Below, piece after piece: positions 12,112 to 21,915 of a stretch of DNA of 64,000 nt (positions are counted from its first letter, which is position 1; each line of letters opens with the position of its first letter). The stretch comes from Tomocerus qinae (taxonomy: Eukaryota; Arthropoda; Collembola; Entomobryomorpha; Tomoceridae): assembly GCA_020055645.1 (NCBI GenBank), contig CM034546.1, forward strand, positions 136,359,875 through 136,423,874, read 5' to 3'. The notes under the pieces were generated by a model that did no database searches, was not told the origin of the DNA, and saw nothing but the letters and a program-made list of their open reading frames with translations. A program made the translations under genes and the position numbers.

Positions 12112-14290
12112 TTTGATATTCATCTCTACGGGGTAAAAGAATTTGGTTAATTCAAATATGGACACCGCTATGTAGTGAAACTAATACCCGCTATATAGGG
12201 GGTTTACCCCCATGTCCGGGGAATGTAAATATTGGATTTGGATGTTGAAATTCATCCCTACGGGGTAAAAGAATATGGCGAATTTAAATATGAACACCGC
12301 TATAGTGTGAAAATATTACCCCGCTATATAGGGGGTTTACCCCCATATCGGGGAAATGTAAATATTGGATTTCGATGTTGAAATTCATCCCTACGGGGTA
12401 AAAGAATACGGCGAATTTAAATATGGACACCGCTATAGTGTGAAAATAATACCCCGCTATATAGGGGGTTTACCCCCATATCGGGGAAATGTAAATATTG
12501 GATTTGGATGTTGAAATTCATTCCTACGGGGTATGAGAATATGGCGAATTCAAATATGGACACCGCTATAGTGTTAAAATAATACCCCGCTATATAGGGG
12601 GTTTACCCCCATATCGGGGAAACGTAAATACTGGATTTGGATGTTGAAATTCATTCCTACGGGGTAAAAGAATATGGCGAATTCAAATATGGACACCACT
12701 ATAGTGTAAAAATAATGCGGTCTATCCCCAAATCGGGGAAATGTAAATACTGGATTTGGATGTAGAAATTCATTCCTACGGGGTAAAAGAATATGGCGAA
12801 TTCAAATATTGACATCGCTATAGTGTGAAAATAATACCCCGCTATATAGGGGGTTTACCCCCATATTGAAGAAATGTAAATACTGGATTTGGATGTTGAA
12901 ATTCATCCCTATTGGGTAAAAGAATATGGCGAATTCAAATATGGACACCGCTATAGTGTGAAAATAAAACCCCGCTATATAGGGGGTTTACCCCCATATC
13001 GGGGAAATGTAAATATTGGATTTCGATGTTGAAATTCATACCTACGGGGTAAAAGAATACGGCGAATTTAAATATGGACACCGCTATAGTGTGCGAAAAT
13101 AATACCCCGCTATATAGGGGTTTACCCCTATATCGGTGAAACGTAAATACTGGATTTGGATGTTGAAACTCTTCCCTACGGGGTAAAAGATAATGGCGAA
13201 TTTAAATATAAACTACGCTATAGTGTGAAAATTTTACCCCGCTATATAGGGGTTTACCCCCATATTAGGAGAATGTAAATATTGGATTTAGATGTTGAAA
13301 TTCAACCTACGGGGTAAAATATTATGGAGAATTCAAATATGGACACCGCTATATAGTGAAACTAATACACCGATATTTACATTTCCCCGATATGGGGGTA
13401 AGCCCCCAAAATAGCGGGGTAATATTTTCACACTATAGCGGCGTCCATAATTAAATTCGCCGTTTTCTTTTTTCCCCGTAGGGATGAATTTCAACAACCA
13501 AATCCAATATTTACATTTACTCAATGTGGGGGTAAACCCCTTATATAACGGGGTTTTATTTTCACACTATAGCGGTGTCTATATTTAAATTCGCCGTATT
13601 CTTTTACCCCGTAGGGATTAATTTCAACAACCAAATCCAATATTTACATTTCCCAAATATGGGGGTAAACCCCCTATATAGCGGGGTATTATTTTCACAT
13701 TATAGCGGCGTCCATATTTAAATTCGCCGTATTCTTTTACCCCGTAGGGATGAATTTCAACATCGAAATCCAATATTTACATTTCCCCGATATGGGGGTA
13801 AACCCCCTATATAGTGGTAATATTTTCACACCATAGCGGTGTCCATATTTAAATTCGCCGTATTCTTTTACCCCGTAGGGATTAATTTCAACATCCAAAT
13901 CCAGTATTTACATTTCTCCAATATGGGGGTAAACCCCCTATATGGCGGGGTATTATATTTACACTATACCGGTGTCCATATTTAAATTCGCCATATTCTT
14001 TTACCCCGTAGGGATGAATTTCAGCATTCAAATCCAATATTTACATTTCCCCGATATGGGGGTAAATGCCCCATATAGCGGGGTAATATTTTCACACTAT
14101 AGCGGTGTCCATAATTAAATTTGCCGTATTCTTTTACCCCGTAGAAATGAATACCAACATCCAAATCCAATATTTACATTCCCCCGATATGGGGGTAAAC
14201 CCCCTATATGACGGGGTATTATTTTTACACTATACCGGTGTCCATATTTAAATTCGCCGAATTTCTTTTACCCCGTAGAGATGAGTACCA
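12112..14290. mobile_element. Head-to-head inverted satellite array, ~132-bp unit (foldback-like)
   Basis: About ten forward copies of a ~132-bp unit (12112 to about 13365) meet about seven inverted copies (about 13370-14290). The tag ctacggggtaaaag recurs at roughly 12126, 12258, 12391, 12523, 12657, 12776, 12909, 13041, 13176 and 13307. Its complement recurs near 13476, 13603, 13739, 13877, 14008, 14140 and 14271. Each unit contains a GC-rich palindromic core (ccccgctatatagggg next to gtttaccccc). The outermost copies share the variant tcatctctacgggg on both sides, so the whole block is an inverted repeat with matching termini. Long arms built of tandem repeats are the hallmark of Foldback-type elements. 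No transposase and no obvious target duplication were seen. Confidence 0.85.
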
Positions 14291-14578
14291 ATTTTCAATT
14301 CTGACATTTTCAAAGTTTCTATCTGGTACATGTGTAACATGACCAGGTGTCCTTTTTGTGGAATTCGGGTGATTCGTGTCATTGAGGTGATTTAGTAATA
14401 CTGACTGTCTATCTGGAATGCTTTTATTTGATATGCTCATTAAAAATAGAAGGAATGACATAAAAAATTCGAATTTTTTTTTAAAAGGTAGAGAATGTTT
14501 CAGGCTTTTTTTTGATAAGGCTAACTCATTTAAAATAAATTTAGCCAATGGTTTAAATTCCTGTAGAAGGTCACTACA

Positions 14579-14914
14579 TCACTAATGCATAGGTAACTAG
14601 GTACTCAATATTATTACTAAGCTACACATGAATTTAACGTCAAGGATTTCTTGGTAAGTGCAACAATGTGTGCTTCTATGTTGGCTGAATAAAAGTGTGA
14701 CTCAATAAACGGAAGGTGAATTCTAGGAAGCTACATACAAATACTACGGACTACGTACCTACTATGTACTACATAATATACATCACTAATGCATAGGTAA
14801 CTAGGTACTCAATATTATTACTAAGCTACACATGAATTTAACGTCAAGGATTTCTTGGTAAGTGCAACAATGTGTGCTTCTATGTTGGCTGAATAAAAGT
14901 GTGACTCAATAAAC
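14579..14914 (+). repeat. X-Y-X direct repeat block
   Basis: A ~133-bp segment X (tcactaatgcataggtaact ... ctcaataaacgg) occurs at 14579-14712 and again at 14782-14914, apparently identical. Between them lies the 65-bp segment Y (14713-14779) also found at 11867. Likely a recent local tandem duplication. Confidence 0.85.
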
Positions 14915-16710
14915 GGCTGGACTTAATTTGTATTGACGTTTGTTGAATTTCCATCCCTCTCCTAATCTACCTGTTTGAGGGTTGGGAATAAAAATGTAAG
15001 CATCGGATTAAAATGTTATACCTTTTGACAAGTTTATATGGCTAATTTTTTTCTTATACCATTGGTATTAGCAATTATATTAGCCTATAAGTCTACATGG
15101 GTATTAATTTTTTAAGTAGAAATCCATTTACTATTAACTCATACAATGGACTATAATTAAAAATCATTTCCCTTTTATAAAAACAGTTTACACTGACTAA
15201 AAATAAGTAATTATGATTCTATAAATGTTGTAGAATATTTTTTTGATCATAAGCATTAGCAAAGCAGAATAGAATCATATAATCTTAATTAAACTTGTCA
15301 TTACTTGTCAGCAAATGCAGATGATCCATCCATTTAGGTTACGTCAAGTTTCTTTAAAAGAGAGTTTCGTTCACAGCTATAAATAATTATTATGATATTG
15401 GTGCATAAATTTTCAATGAAAATATTCAATTTTATGGAATGACTAGGCAAGCAAAAAATTATTTCCTGACCATATTCTTTTTATCAGATCAGTATAGATT
15501 ACACTAATTTATGCTAGAGAATACAGTTTTAAAAGTTTGGAAAGAACTAAAAGATTATCTTAGCGACTTTTTTTAATACATTCCATCAATAAGTTAAGGT
15601 TTATCAGGGAACAAAAAAAACATATTTTGCCTTTTCTTAAAATAGATAACGAGTGAGTTTTTAAAACCGCAAATTTTTTTTGGTGTTTTTAGCTTTTTAA
15701 CACTTTGCCCCATTTACTTCCACTCCCTTTTTACATGTAAAAAAGGAGTACCTTTTTGAAAAAATACTTTTTTACTTTTTGTAAAAAAACGAGTACCTTT
15801 TTTGTTTCCTGGGGTTCATGAAGCTTTGAAAGATTACTTTAATTTGTCCCTTATTAAGTATTGTGACAACGGTACACATTAATACCTACTTTAAAAAGTA
15901 CAATGCGGGGTTATGTCTACATAATATTATATCATCATTGGTAATTTAATGAAACGTTAATACAATGACACCAAAATTTGTAACTATACGATCGTTAAAA
16001 TAAGACGCAATAAGGATATATATGGAATAATAAAACTACGACTCTCATCTTTCAACTTATTCACACTCGTGTGTGTATTTATGTAGCTTATTAATCAGTA
16101 ACCCGCCTGTGACCTGTTTAGAAATTTAGCACATAATATTAAAACTATCATATCCAACGGCGTATCTAGAAATCAAACTCAGGGGGTGCTTAAACATACG
16201 AGCAAACTTTTCTTATGGATAAAACTACTTTTTATCAATTTTTGAGATTTATCTAGTGTGTTTTTGGAAAATTTAGGGGGTGCTTAAGCACCCTAAATAC
16301 GTCCTTGATCATATCATGTGCTTTAATTATAATGAATAATGATATAATATGTTTTAATGATAAATGGTAAATGTGACGGACATCAAATTCAAAAGAAGTA
16401 AATACAGCATCTGTAAACTACTCACTTATCTATTGTAGATACTTGCTTATGTAAGCATATATGTCTCTGATGTAATATTCAATGAAGTGTTGAATCCTCA
16501 TTTCGCATTAATGTGTCAAATAGTATGGCAGATATTCTGAGAGGCGCCTATACTATTGTGGTGTATATTCATGATCTTTTCTTGAACTTCTTTTCCACCA
16601 ATTGATTGTAAAAGATTCGAAGAATTGTCAGTTCTTGAAATTTACTTAGTTATCACTTCTTGGAAAATATTTGTCGTTTGTTTGAACATCAACAGTCGAC
16701 AGATTGACAG
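14915..16710. other. Intergenic with a dispersed repeat
   Basis: No supported gene. At 15600-15830 are T/A-rich stretches (aaaaaggagtacctttttga) that resemble 42955-43040. At 16150-16305 is a dispersed repeat beginning aacggcgtatctagaaat and containing aggggg(t)gctta twice. An inverted, diverged relative lies at about 22600-22750. Confidence 0.5.
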
Positions 16711-16717
16711 TATATAA
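16711..16717 (+). promoter_or_regulatory. TATA box for the 16813 gene
   Basis: tatataa at 16711 lies about 100 nt before the ATG. That leaves room for a transcription start near 16740 and a short 5' leader. Confidence 0.6.
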
Positions 16718-16812
16718 GGTTCACATTTATTTTCATTTTGGTCAAATGAAAATTATCCAAAGCAGACTTCGATCATATAAAAGTAAAGTTCCTCCAAATA
16801 AATTAAATCAAA

Positions 16813-17332
16813 ATGAGAATTTCGTTGATTATTAGACTGGCATTGTTAATTGCTCTGGCAATAATTATCACACCATCTCAAAGCAGCCCGTGGGGCAGCG
16901 TCGTCGTCCGCGCAGCACCTGCCATCAAGCAAGTTTTCCACAGATACTCCTCCAGAAAAGCTGCAAAAGAAGCAGCCCAAAGAGCGTCAAAAGGTAAGCA
17001 AACTCAAAGACAAAATAAACAATTTTCTATCCCCAATAAAACATTTAAAATTGGAACACTTGCTATTTTTTTAGGCATACCATATTGACTATTTATTTCT
17101 AAAGTACTCCTCCTCGCCTTCTATTTGCTTTAGATTGAAGAGTAATTACTATATTCTTTCTGCAGGACACAATCCAGTTTCACATGGAGCACATAAACCC
17201 GGCTACAGTCCACATTATCATCAAACGGGACCAAATGGAAAACCTACCGACTTTAGCTTGAAGCGTCCTGCTGGAAGTGACCAGACATATAGAGTTCATG
17301 AACATTTCCAATTTCCCAGAAAACAAGGCTAA
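16813..17332 (+). CDS. Small secreted protein with toxin-domain-like His-rich C-terminus
   Basis: Two exons (16813-16993 and 17166-17332; AAAAG|GTAAGC and tgcag|GACAC) join in phase 1 to 115 residues. A signal peptide (MRISLIIRLALLIALAIII) is followed by a basic Ala-rich helix (RKAAKEAAQRASKG). The C-terminal half is rich in His, Gly and Pro: HNPVSHGAHKPGYSPHYH, then TGPNGK and VHEHF. By general appearance (Ala/Lys helix, PHYH motif and N-G-K turn), this half resembles C-terminal effector domains of bacterial polymorphic toxins. That match is recalled by style, not computed. The intron, signal peptide, TATA box and AATAAA (17390-17395) show it is a functioning eukaryotic gene. It is convergent with the selenoprotein gene. 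It could instead be a lineage-specific cationic antimicrobial peptide. Confidence 0.75.
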
Positions 17333-17389
17333 CAACATTCAAAAACCATTTCCTATTTAATGTTTATCTTTTACAGTAGTTGGTAGGTC

Positions 17390-17395
17390 AATAAA
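17390..17395 (+). terminator. Polyadenylation signal
   Basis: AATAAA 58 nt past the stop codon of the small secreted-protein gene. Confidence 0.6.
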
Positions 17396-17562
17396 ATAAA
17401 ACTGATTGTATGGATAGACTCAAAGACGGTGTATAAAGTTGACATGCATCATTTTCCAATGTATAATGAGTTATGCATCAATGAATTCTCTTTTTTCTTT
17501 CAAAATGAAACAATCCGAAAGAATTGAATTTGAATGATTGAATTTAAAGTAGTCACTCCGTT

Positions 17563-17568
17563 TTTATT
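17563..17568 (-). terminator. Polyadenylation signal of the selenoprotein gene
   Basis: AATAAA on the minus strand, about 75 nt beyond the SECIS hairpin, which places the SECIS inside the 3' UTR. Confidence 0.55.
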
Positions 17569-17643
17569 GCTAATAGTTTCATTTTAAGTATTTAAAAATT
17601 GGTAATTAAAAATAGATTTTAGAACTTCCAAAATACTGAATAA

Positions 17644-17710
17644 ATGAGTAAATAATCATGAATTTAGGGCTCACTTTCGTGACTTTACCTAAATCCAATC
17701 ACGCACTCAT
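17644..17710 (-). promoter_or_regulatory. SECIS element, form 2
   Basis: On the minus strand, 59 nt after the stop codon. Outer stem ATGAGT (17710-17705) pairs with ACTCAT (17649-17644). An internal loop (gcg / tattt) follows. The non-canonical quartet is UGAU (17701-17698) opposite UGAU (17658-17655), giving U.U, G.A, A.G and U.U. The second helix is about 10 bp (tggatttagg with cctaaattca, including one G.U). The conserved AAA bulge is at 17686-17684, 11 nt after the quartet. A mini-stem TCAC/GTGA with a GAAA loop makes it form 2. The base before the 5' UGA is G rather than the commoner A. The element directs selenocysteine insertion at the two UGAs upstream. Confidence 0.92.
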
Positions 17711-17768
17711 ATTCAAAGTATATTTCTAGTTCAATTAATACAACAAAGTGAAAATCGGTCAGTAATTC

Positions 17769-18871
17769 TTAACGATTGGCAAGGAAATCTAAAACCACTT
17801 TGGGGTTAGGTCGTTGGACAGCATGTCCAGTGAAGGCATATACCGGGACACCTTGCATGTTGAAAACAATATCACCTCCGTCTTGTAATGGGTCATCTCC
17901 TGGGTAAGACTTTTGTGGCTGTTTCCCAGCAAATATGTATTTCTCCAGAAAATCATACACAGGACCGCGACCACAAATCTGTCAAATATTGTAAAACGAC
18001 AGTAAATTATGGAATCATACGCCATTGAACCTTTACAGAAATTTTCATTACCATTTTCTTGAATCGTTTATTATTATAATTATGTAATAATTATCCAAGT
18101 CTAACTTAAACATTTATTCACCTTATTTACAGTGCAATTGATTCCAAACATTTTGTACGCTTTCCTCTTCTTGTCCAGATAAATGTCAAATGAGTGGAAC
18201 CTATCTGAAACATTTTCTTTCCATTTTATTGCAGTTTCTTCATCTCCATATCCAAGAATAACCACACGGCAATTGGCTTCCACTAACTTTTTCTGTCATT
18301 AAGAACAACAAATTATAATTACAATCTTTAAACTTTTAATGGATATGTACAAAAGTGTAAATCGTACGTTTATAGATTCCAATCTGGCCAGGTGGTCACA
18401 TCAAATGGGTCAAGAAAATTTGCGCAAAAACACAACCCAAGTCCACTTATGCCCCATAGAGCAAATATCTTTCAATGGTTGTAATTGTCCCTCCAGATCT
18501 TGGAAAACCAAGTTGTCATCTGCCACTTGTGGGTCTTGATTTTCGGACAATTTCTTGTCCAAGTCAATCAGAAAATCGTCCCATTTGTCTTCTGCTTTAA
18601 AAAATATTTCTATTGCATCCAAAGCGTCTTCAGATTGTCGGTACTGCTTTCCCAGCAACTTCAGCAAGTCGTCAATACTTGTGCACTTCAAATTGTCAAA
18701 TAGATTGTAGTAGATGTTGTATATTCCAAAATGATTTTCCGGGAATGGACTTGAAGCCAGGACTTCGATTCCATCTTTCTCAAGAACCTCCTTGATGTTT
18801 CGTATTAATTCATCAATCTCACTCACAAAGATATCCAAAGATTCCAACGTGTTGGAAATGTCAGCCTCCAT
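17769..18871 (-). CDS. Selenoprotein L-like, U-x-x-U thioredoxin-fold redox protein
   Basis: Three exons (18871-18368, 18292-18122, 17978-17769), all phase 0, give 294 residues if two UGA codons are read as selenocysteine (codon 154 at 18412-18410; codon 157 at 18403-18401). Residues 1 to about 115 are acidic and helical. The thioredoxin-fold part starts at VVFLRKFS, followed by U-P-I-U-C-DHLARLES, where relatives have FxRxF-x-CxxC. Then come beta strand RVVILGYG, FDIYLDKKRKAYKMFGI, and the C-terminal GGDIVF...GVPVYAFTGH block typical of AhpC-TSA_2 (PRXL2/AAED1) proteins. Both UGAs sit exactly on the redox cysteines, and a SECIS follows the TAA stop. SelL proteins form a diselenide in such a UxxU motif; the cellular substrate is unknown. 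A 5' UTR exon is possible, since tatatag precedes the ATG. A pseudogene is unlikely. Confidence 0.92.
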
Positions 18872-20715
18872 CCTATATAATTTACACGACAAAATGTAAA
18901 AAAAATTCTTAGCCAACGCACAAATACCTCTGACCAACTATATGGCTGAAAATGACAAAATTTCAAGCGAATAGCAAAAATATGATTTGTTTTTGAAAAT
19001 ATTATTTACTACTGTCCGAATTCTTGGATACTTGTCTGAGTACGTCACAATTGGTTCTAAACTGAGACAATTTTATAACTGAAGGCGAAACGAAACCTCA
19101 TTTATTTTGAAATTAGGCTGCTTAGAAAATAATTATGTTATGCTATTTTAAATTGCGTTGTCTATAGCTACTTTGTAAGATATATAAAAAATTACCTCTT
19201 AGATCGTAAAGCGATTATTGGGTAAACGAATTCTTCTTCGGAATATAGTTCGCTTAATTAGGAGGTAAGTATAGATAATTCGTAATTGAAACTCGGGAGC
19301 AGTCCACCCTGCAAAAGAGAAACAGCGATGAGAGTAACCAATACAAATTGATATTCAATTTTAGATAAATTATGTAAAAGGTGTCATTTGAATTTTACCT
19401 GAACTAGCTCCGTAATGAACTGGTTGACACACTTGATTAATATTCGTTTTTACATGTAAATATATATATAGTCGTGTTGCAGTGAAAACATTGCAAGTAA
19501 TTATAATCAATGATATGATAATGTAGTGGAGTGGGATGTTGCTTGTAGTATGGGCAAAATAAATATCTTCACCAAACAAAACGATACAATGTAAGACATG
19601 ACAATGCAATTATTATAATCGTGAGCTGATATCACACATTTGTACACATCGTATCACAATGTTTCTCGTGAGTTCTACCTTTTTTACACAAACTCATTTT
19701 TTATACATAATATCACTATCACTACCTATACAAAACTAAATGATTATATAAGTAAGATAAGTGCAGTCGCGTTAGGTACTAAGATAAATACAATTATGAC
19801 TATGACCATAATATGCTGACTTTGCAAATTATTTTTTTTGCAACTGCGTTGTGCAGTTGACTAAGTGATGGGCACCTGCCTACCTCAAAAATTGTACCAT
19901 CCAAAAGCCAGCAACATCAGTGGCAAAATTATGACGTTGACAATGAGGTATGGTAAAGTAAGACGAGAAAGTATTATTAAATTATAACCTCAAACTAATT
20001 ATGTAATTTAATAAGATAATATAATTGTACAAGGAACGGTATGTGTTACCTATTTAAAAATACAAGGTATTGTCATTTATTACTCTATTACAATAATAAC
20101 AAAGTGCATTATAATTAATTTTTATATAACATTGAAAATAAATTTGTTATCTATAACTGCATTAATTGACCTTTGATACAATGAGGGCCTTTCTTATCTC
20201 TGGTAGAAACAATCGTAAATCTTTCTGTTACATGGTTCAAATTATTTCGACTAATATAAATTTTATACATAGCGTAGAAATAAATTAGATTTATACACAA
20301 TAATATGAAATATTTAAAATTAATATGCTGCCGGTATAATCATTTCGCTGCAATACTGTATTTGGATCTAAATATTTAATTTACTTTAACTTAATGTGAT
20401 ATAAACTCTGTAATTTACAAGTCAACAAAACAAATTTACGTAAATATACAATTGAAGTTTCGATTTCTGATACTTGTGAGGAAAAATAATTCATAACAGG
20501 AATTTTTAGTTTTTTAATTTGAGTTTAAATAAACAATCAACGTCTTATCTATCAATATTATCTACTCAATAACGACAGGAATTTTAAAGTTAAAATGAAA
20601 ACAATATAATCAACCTTATAGTCTATCAATATTATGTACTCAATAATATAACCAGCGATATAACCAGAGACAACGTTTCATTGTAACAGTAAAGAATAAA
20701 TTTCCGTACCAAAAC
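18872..20715. other. Intergenic, no gene seen
   Basis: AT-rich. It contains the presumed promoter of the selenoprotein gene. No supported exon or repeat. Confidence 0.45.
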
Positions 20716-21912
20716 TTAAGCAACTGAATTTTGCCTAAGTACAGTTAATAAAGTCATAGCTCCCATACGTCTAATGTAAGGAGGGAGGCTGCGAAGAGTA
20801 GCGACCATGGTTGTCACATTGGTGGGACAGTTTAGACTCAGGCCGTGTAATTGAGCTAAGGACAAGATATTATCTGGCTGTTCATCATAAAACTTGGCAT
20901 ATTTGTCTCGCCAATGGTATAGCACAGTAAAAAGAGTGGTGTTCATTTTAGGCAACATTGACATTGGCATTTTAGCGAGAACTATTTCTACTGGGGGATA
21001 GGACTTTAGAGTTGGGACTTTGGTGACACTTGGTATGAGTAACGTGATAGCCAAATTTAAATAGACTAGAGGATCTCGTTCTGAATGGGATTTGGCCAAT
21101 TCTATAAGTTCTGTCAATTGGTTTTCGAAAATACGAATCAGATCGTGGGCATCGTAGCGTACGAGTGATTCTAATTCTTCCGGTAAATGTCGCGTTTTTT
21201 GATCTCGAACAGACCAATCGGTAAATATAGAATTATTTTCAGTACAAGAAATATTTAAATACTTTTCCCTCAAAATGGACAAGGACACTGGACGATTGAT
21301 GTTCTCAGAAGGATAAAGGACTGAATCTATTTTTTGCAGACAAATTAAACCGACGGGGAATATCTGGAAGTTTATCATTAGATATTCCAAATCCCTTTCA
21401 GGATCAAAACACACCTTGACAATGGACGGGTTTTCGAATACTTTTTTGAGATAAGGAAACACATGATCATGGAGAGGAAAAGGATCGTAAATAAAGTCGT
21501 ACTTTTGAGTAGAAATTAAAATTAGACTCACAAGGCCATAATAACTTCTAGAAGTTTGAACTTTCAAAGAAAATGATATAATATTTTGACTTTTGAGGTG
21601 ATCTATCATTGCACTTGAAGATTTATCGTCGTTCACATAAATGAGAGGCGTTGAAGAATTTCGCTCCATTTCATAGCCAGTCCGTAAGGAGAATCCCAAT
21701 TGAATGGGGGCGTACCATGATAACAGCAAATTACGGTTCGGATTCTGGTCGTGGGGAAATTTCGTCCATTGGTTCCGCATTATTGCAGCTTTAAGGATGT
21801 TTTGGTAAACATCTTGAGCTCTAGGTGTCTGAGGTTCCCGAGGTTCATCTTCTGGGAAAAAGTCATTCGATCCATTTCTCCCGTCAAACAACGAGAGACG
21901 TTGCTTCTGCAT
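20716..21912 (-). CDS. RRP6/EXOSC10-like protein with degenerate exonuclease active site
   Basis: One long exon of about 398 residues from the ATG at 21912. It may really begin at the acceptor gatgcag|AAG (21906), joined in phase to a tiny first exon MFKT at 22261-22250. Residues about 105-270 match the DEDDy 3'-5' exonuclease fold of RRP6: RSYYGLVSLILIST, FENPSIVKV, DLEYLMINFQI, SLSILREKYL, FTDWSVR and LPEELESLVRYDAHDL. Residues about 320-395 match its HRDC domain (LFTVLYHWRDKYAKFYDEQP). The catalytic D-x-E of motif I is S-x-K (about 115-117), and the Tyr of motif III (YxxxD) is Leu; two Asp remain. The N-terminal PMC2NT domain is missing. RRP6 trims RNA in the nuclear exosome; this copy is probably inactive, perhaps a scaffold or RNA-binding protein. 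Confidence 0.8.
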   Translation of the reverse strand: MQKQRLSLFDGRNGSNDFFPEDEPREPQTPRAQDVYQNILKAAIMRNQWTKFPHDQNPNRNLLLSWYAPIQLGFSLRTGYEMERNSSTPLIYVNDDKSSSAMIDHLKSQNIISFSLKVQTSRSYYGLVSLILISTQKYDFIYDPFPLHDHVFPYLKKVFENPSIVKVCFDPERDLEYLMINFQIFPVGLICLQKIDSVLYPSENINRPVSLSILREKYLNISCTENNSIFTDWSVRDQKTRHLPEELESLVRYDAHDLIRIFENQLTELIELAKSHSERDPLVYLNLAITLLIPSVTKVPTLKSYPPVEIVLAKMPMSMLPKMNTTLFTVLYHWRDKYAKFYDEQPDNILSLAQLHGLSLNCPTNVTTMVATLRSLPPYIRRMGAMTLLTVLRQNSVA

Positions 21913-21915
21913 CAA

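Noticed and set aside
14225-14548. 107-codon minus-strand open frame overlapping the satellite edge
   Set aside because: Low-complexity Lys/Phe/Leu translation, C-terminal part lies in the repeat; no domain.
18410-18871. A complete ~153-residue protein ending at the first UGA
   Set aside because: Family sequence continues past both UGAs and through two phase-matched exons, and a SECIS lies after the later TAA; the UGA is best read as selenocysteine.
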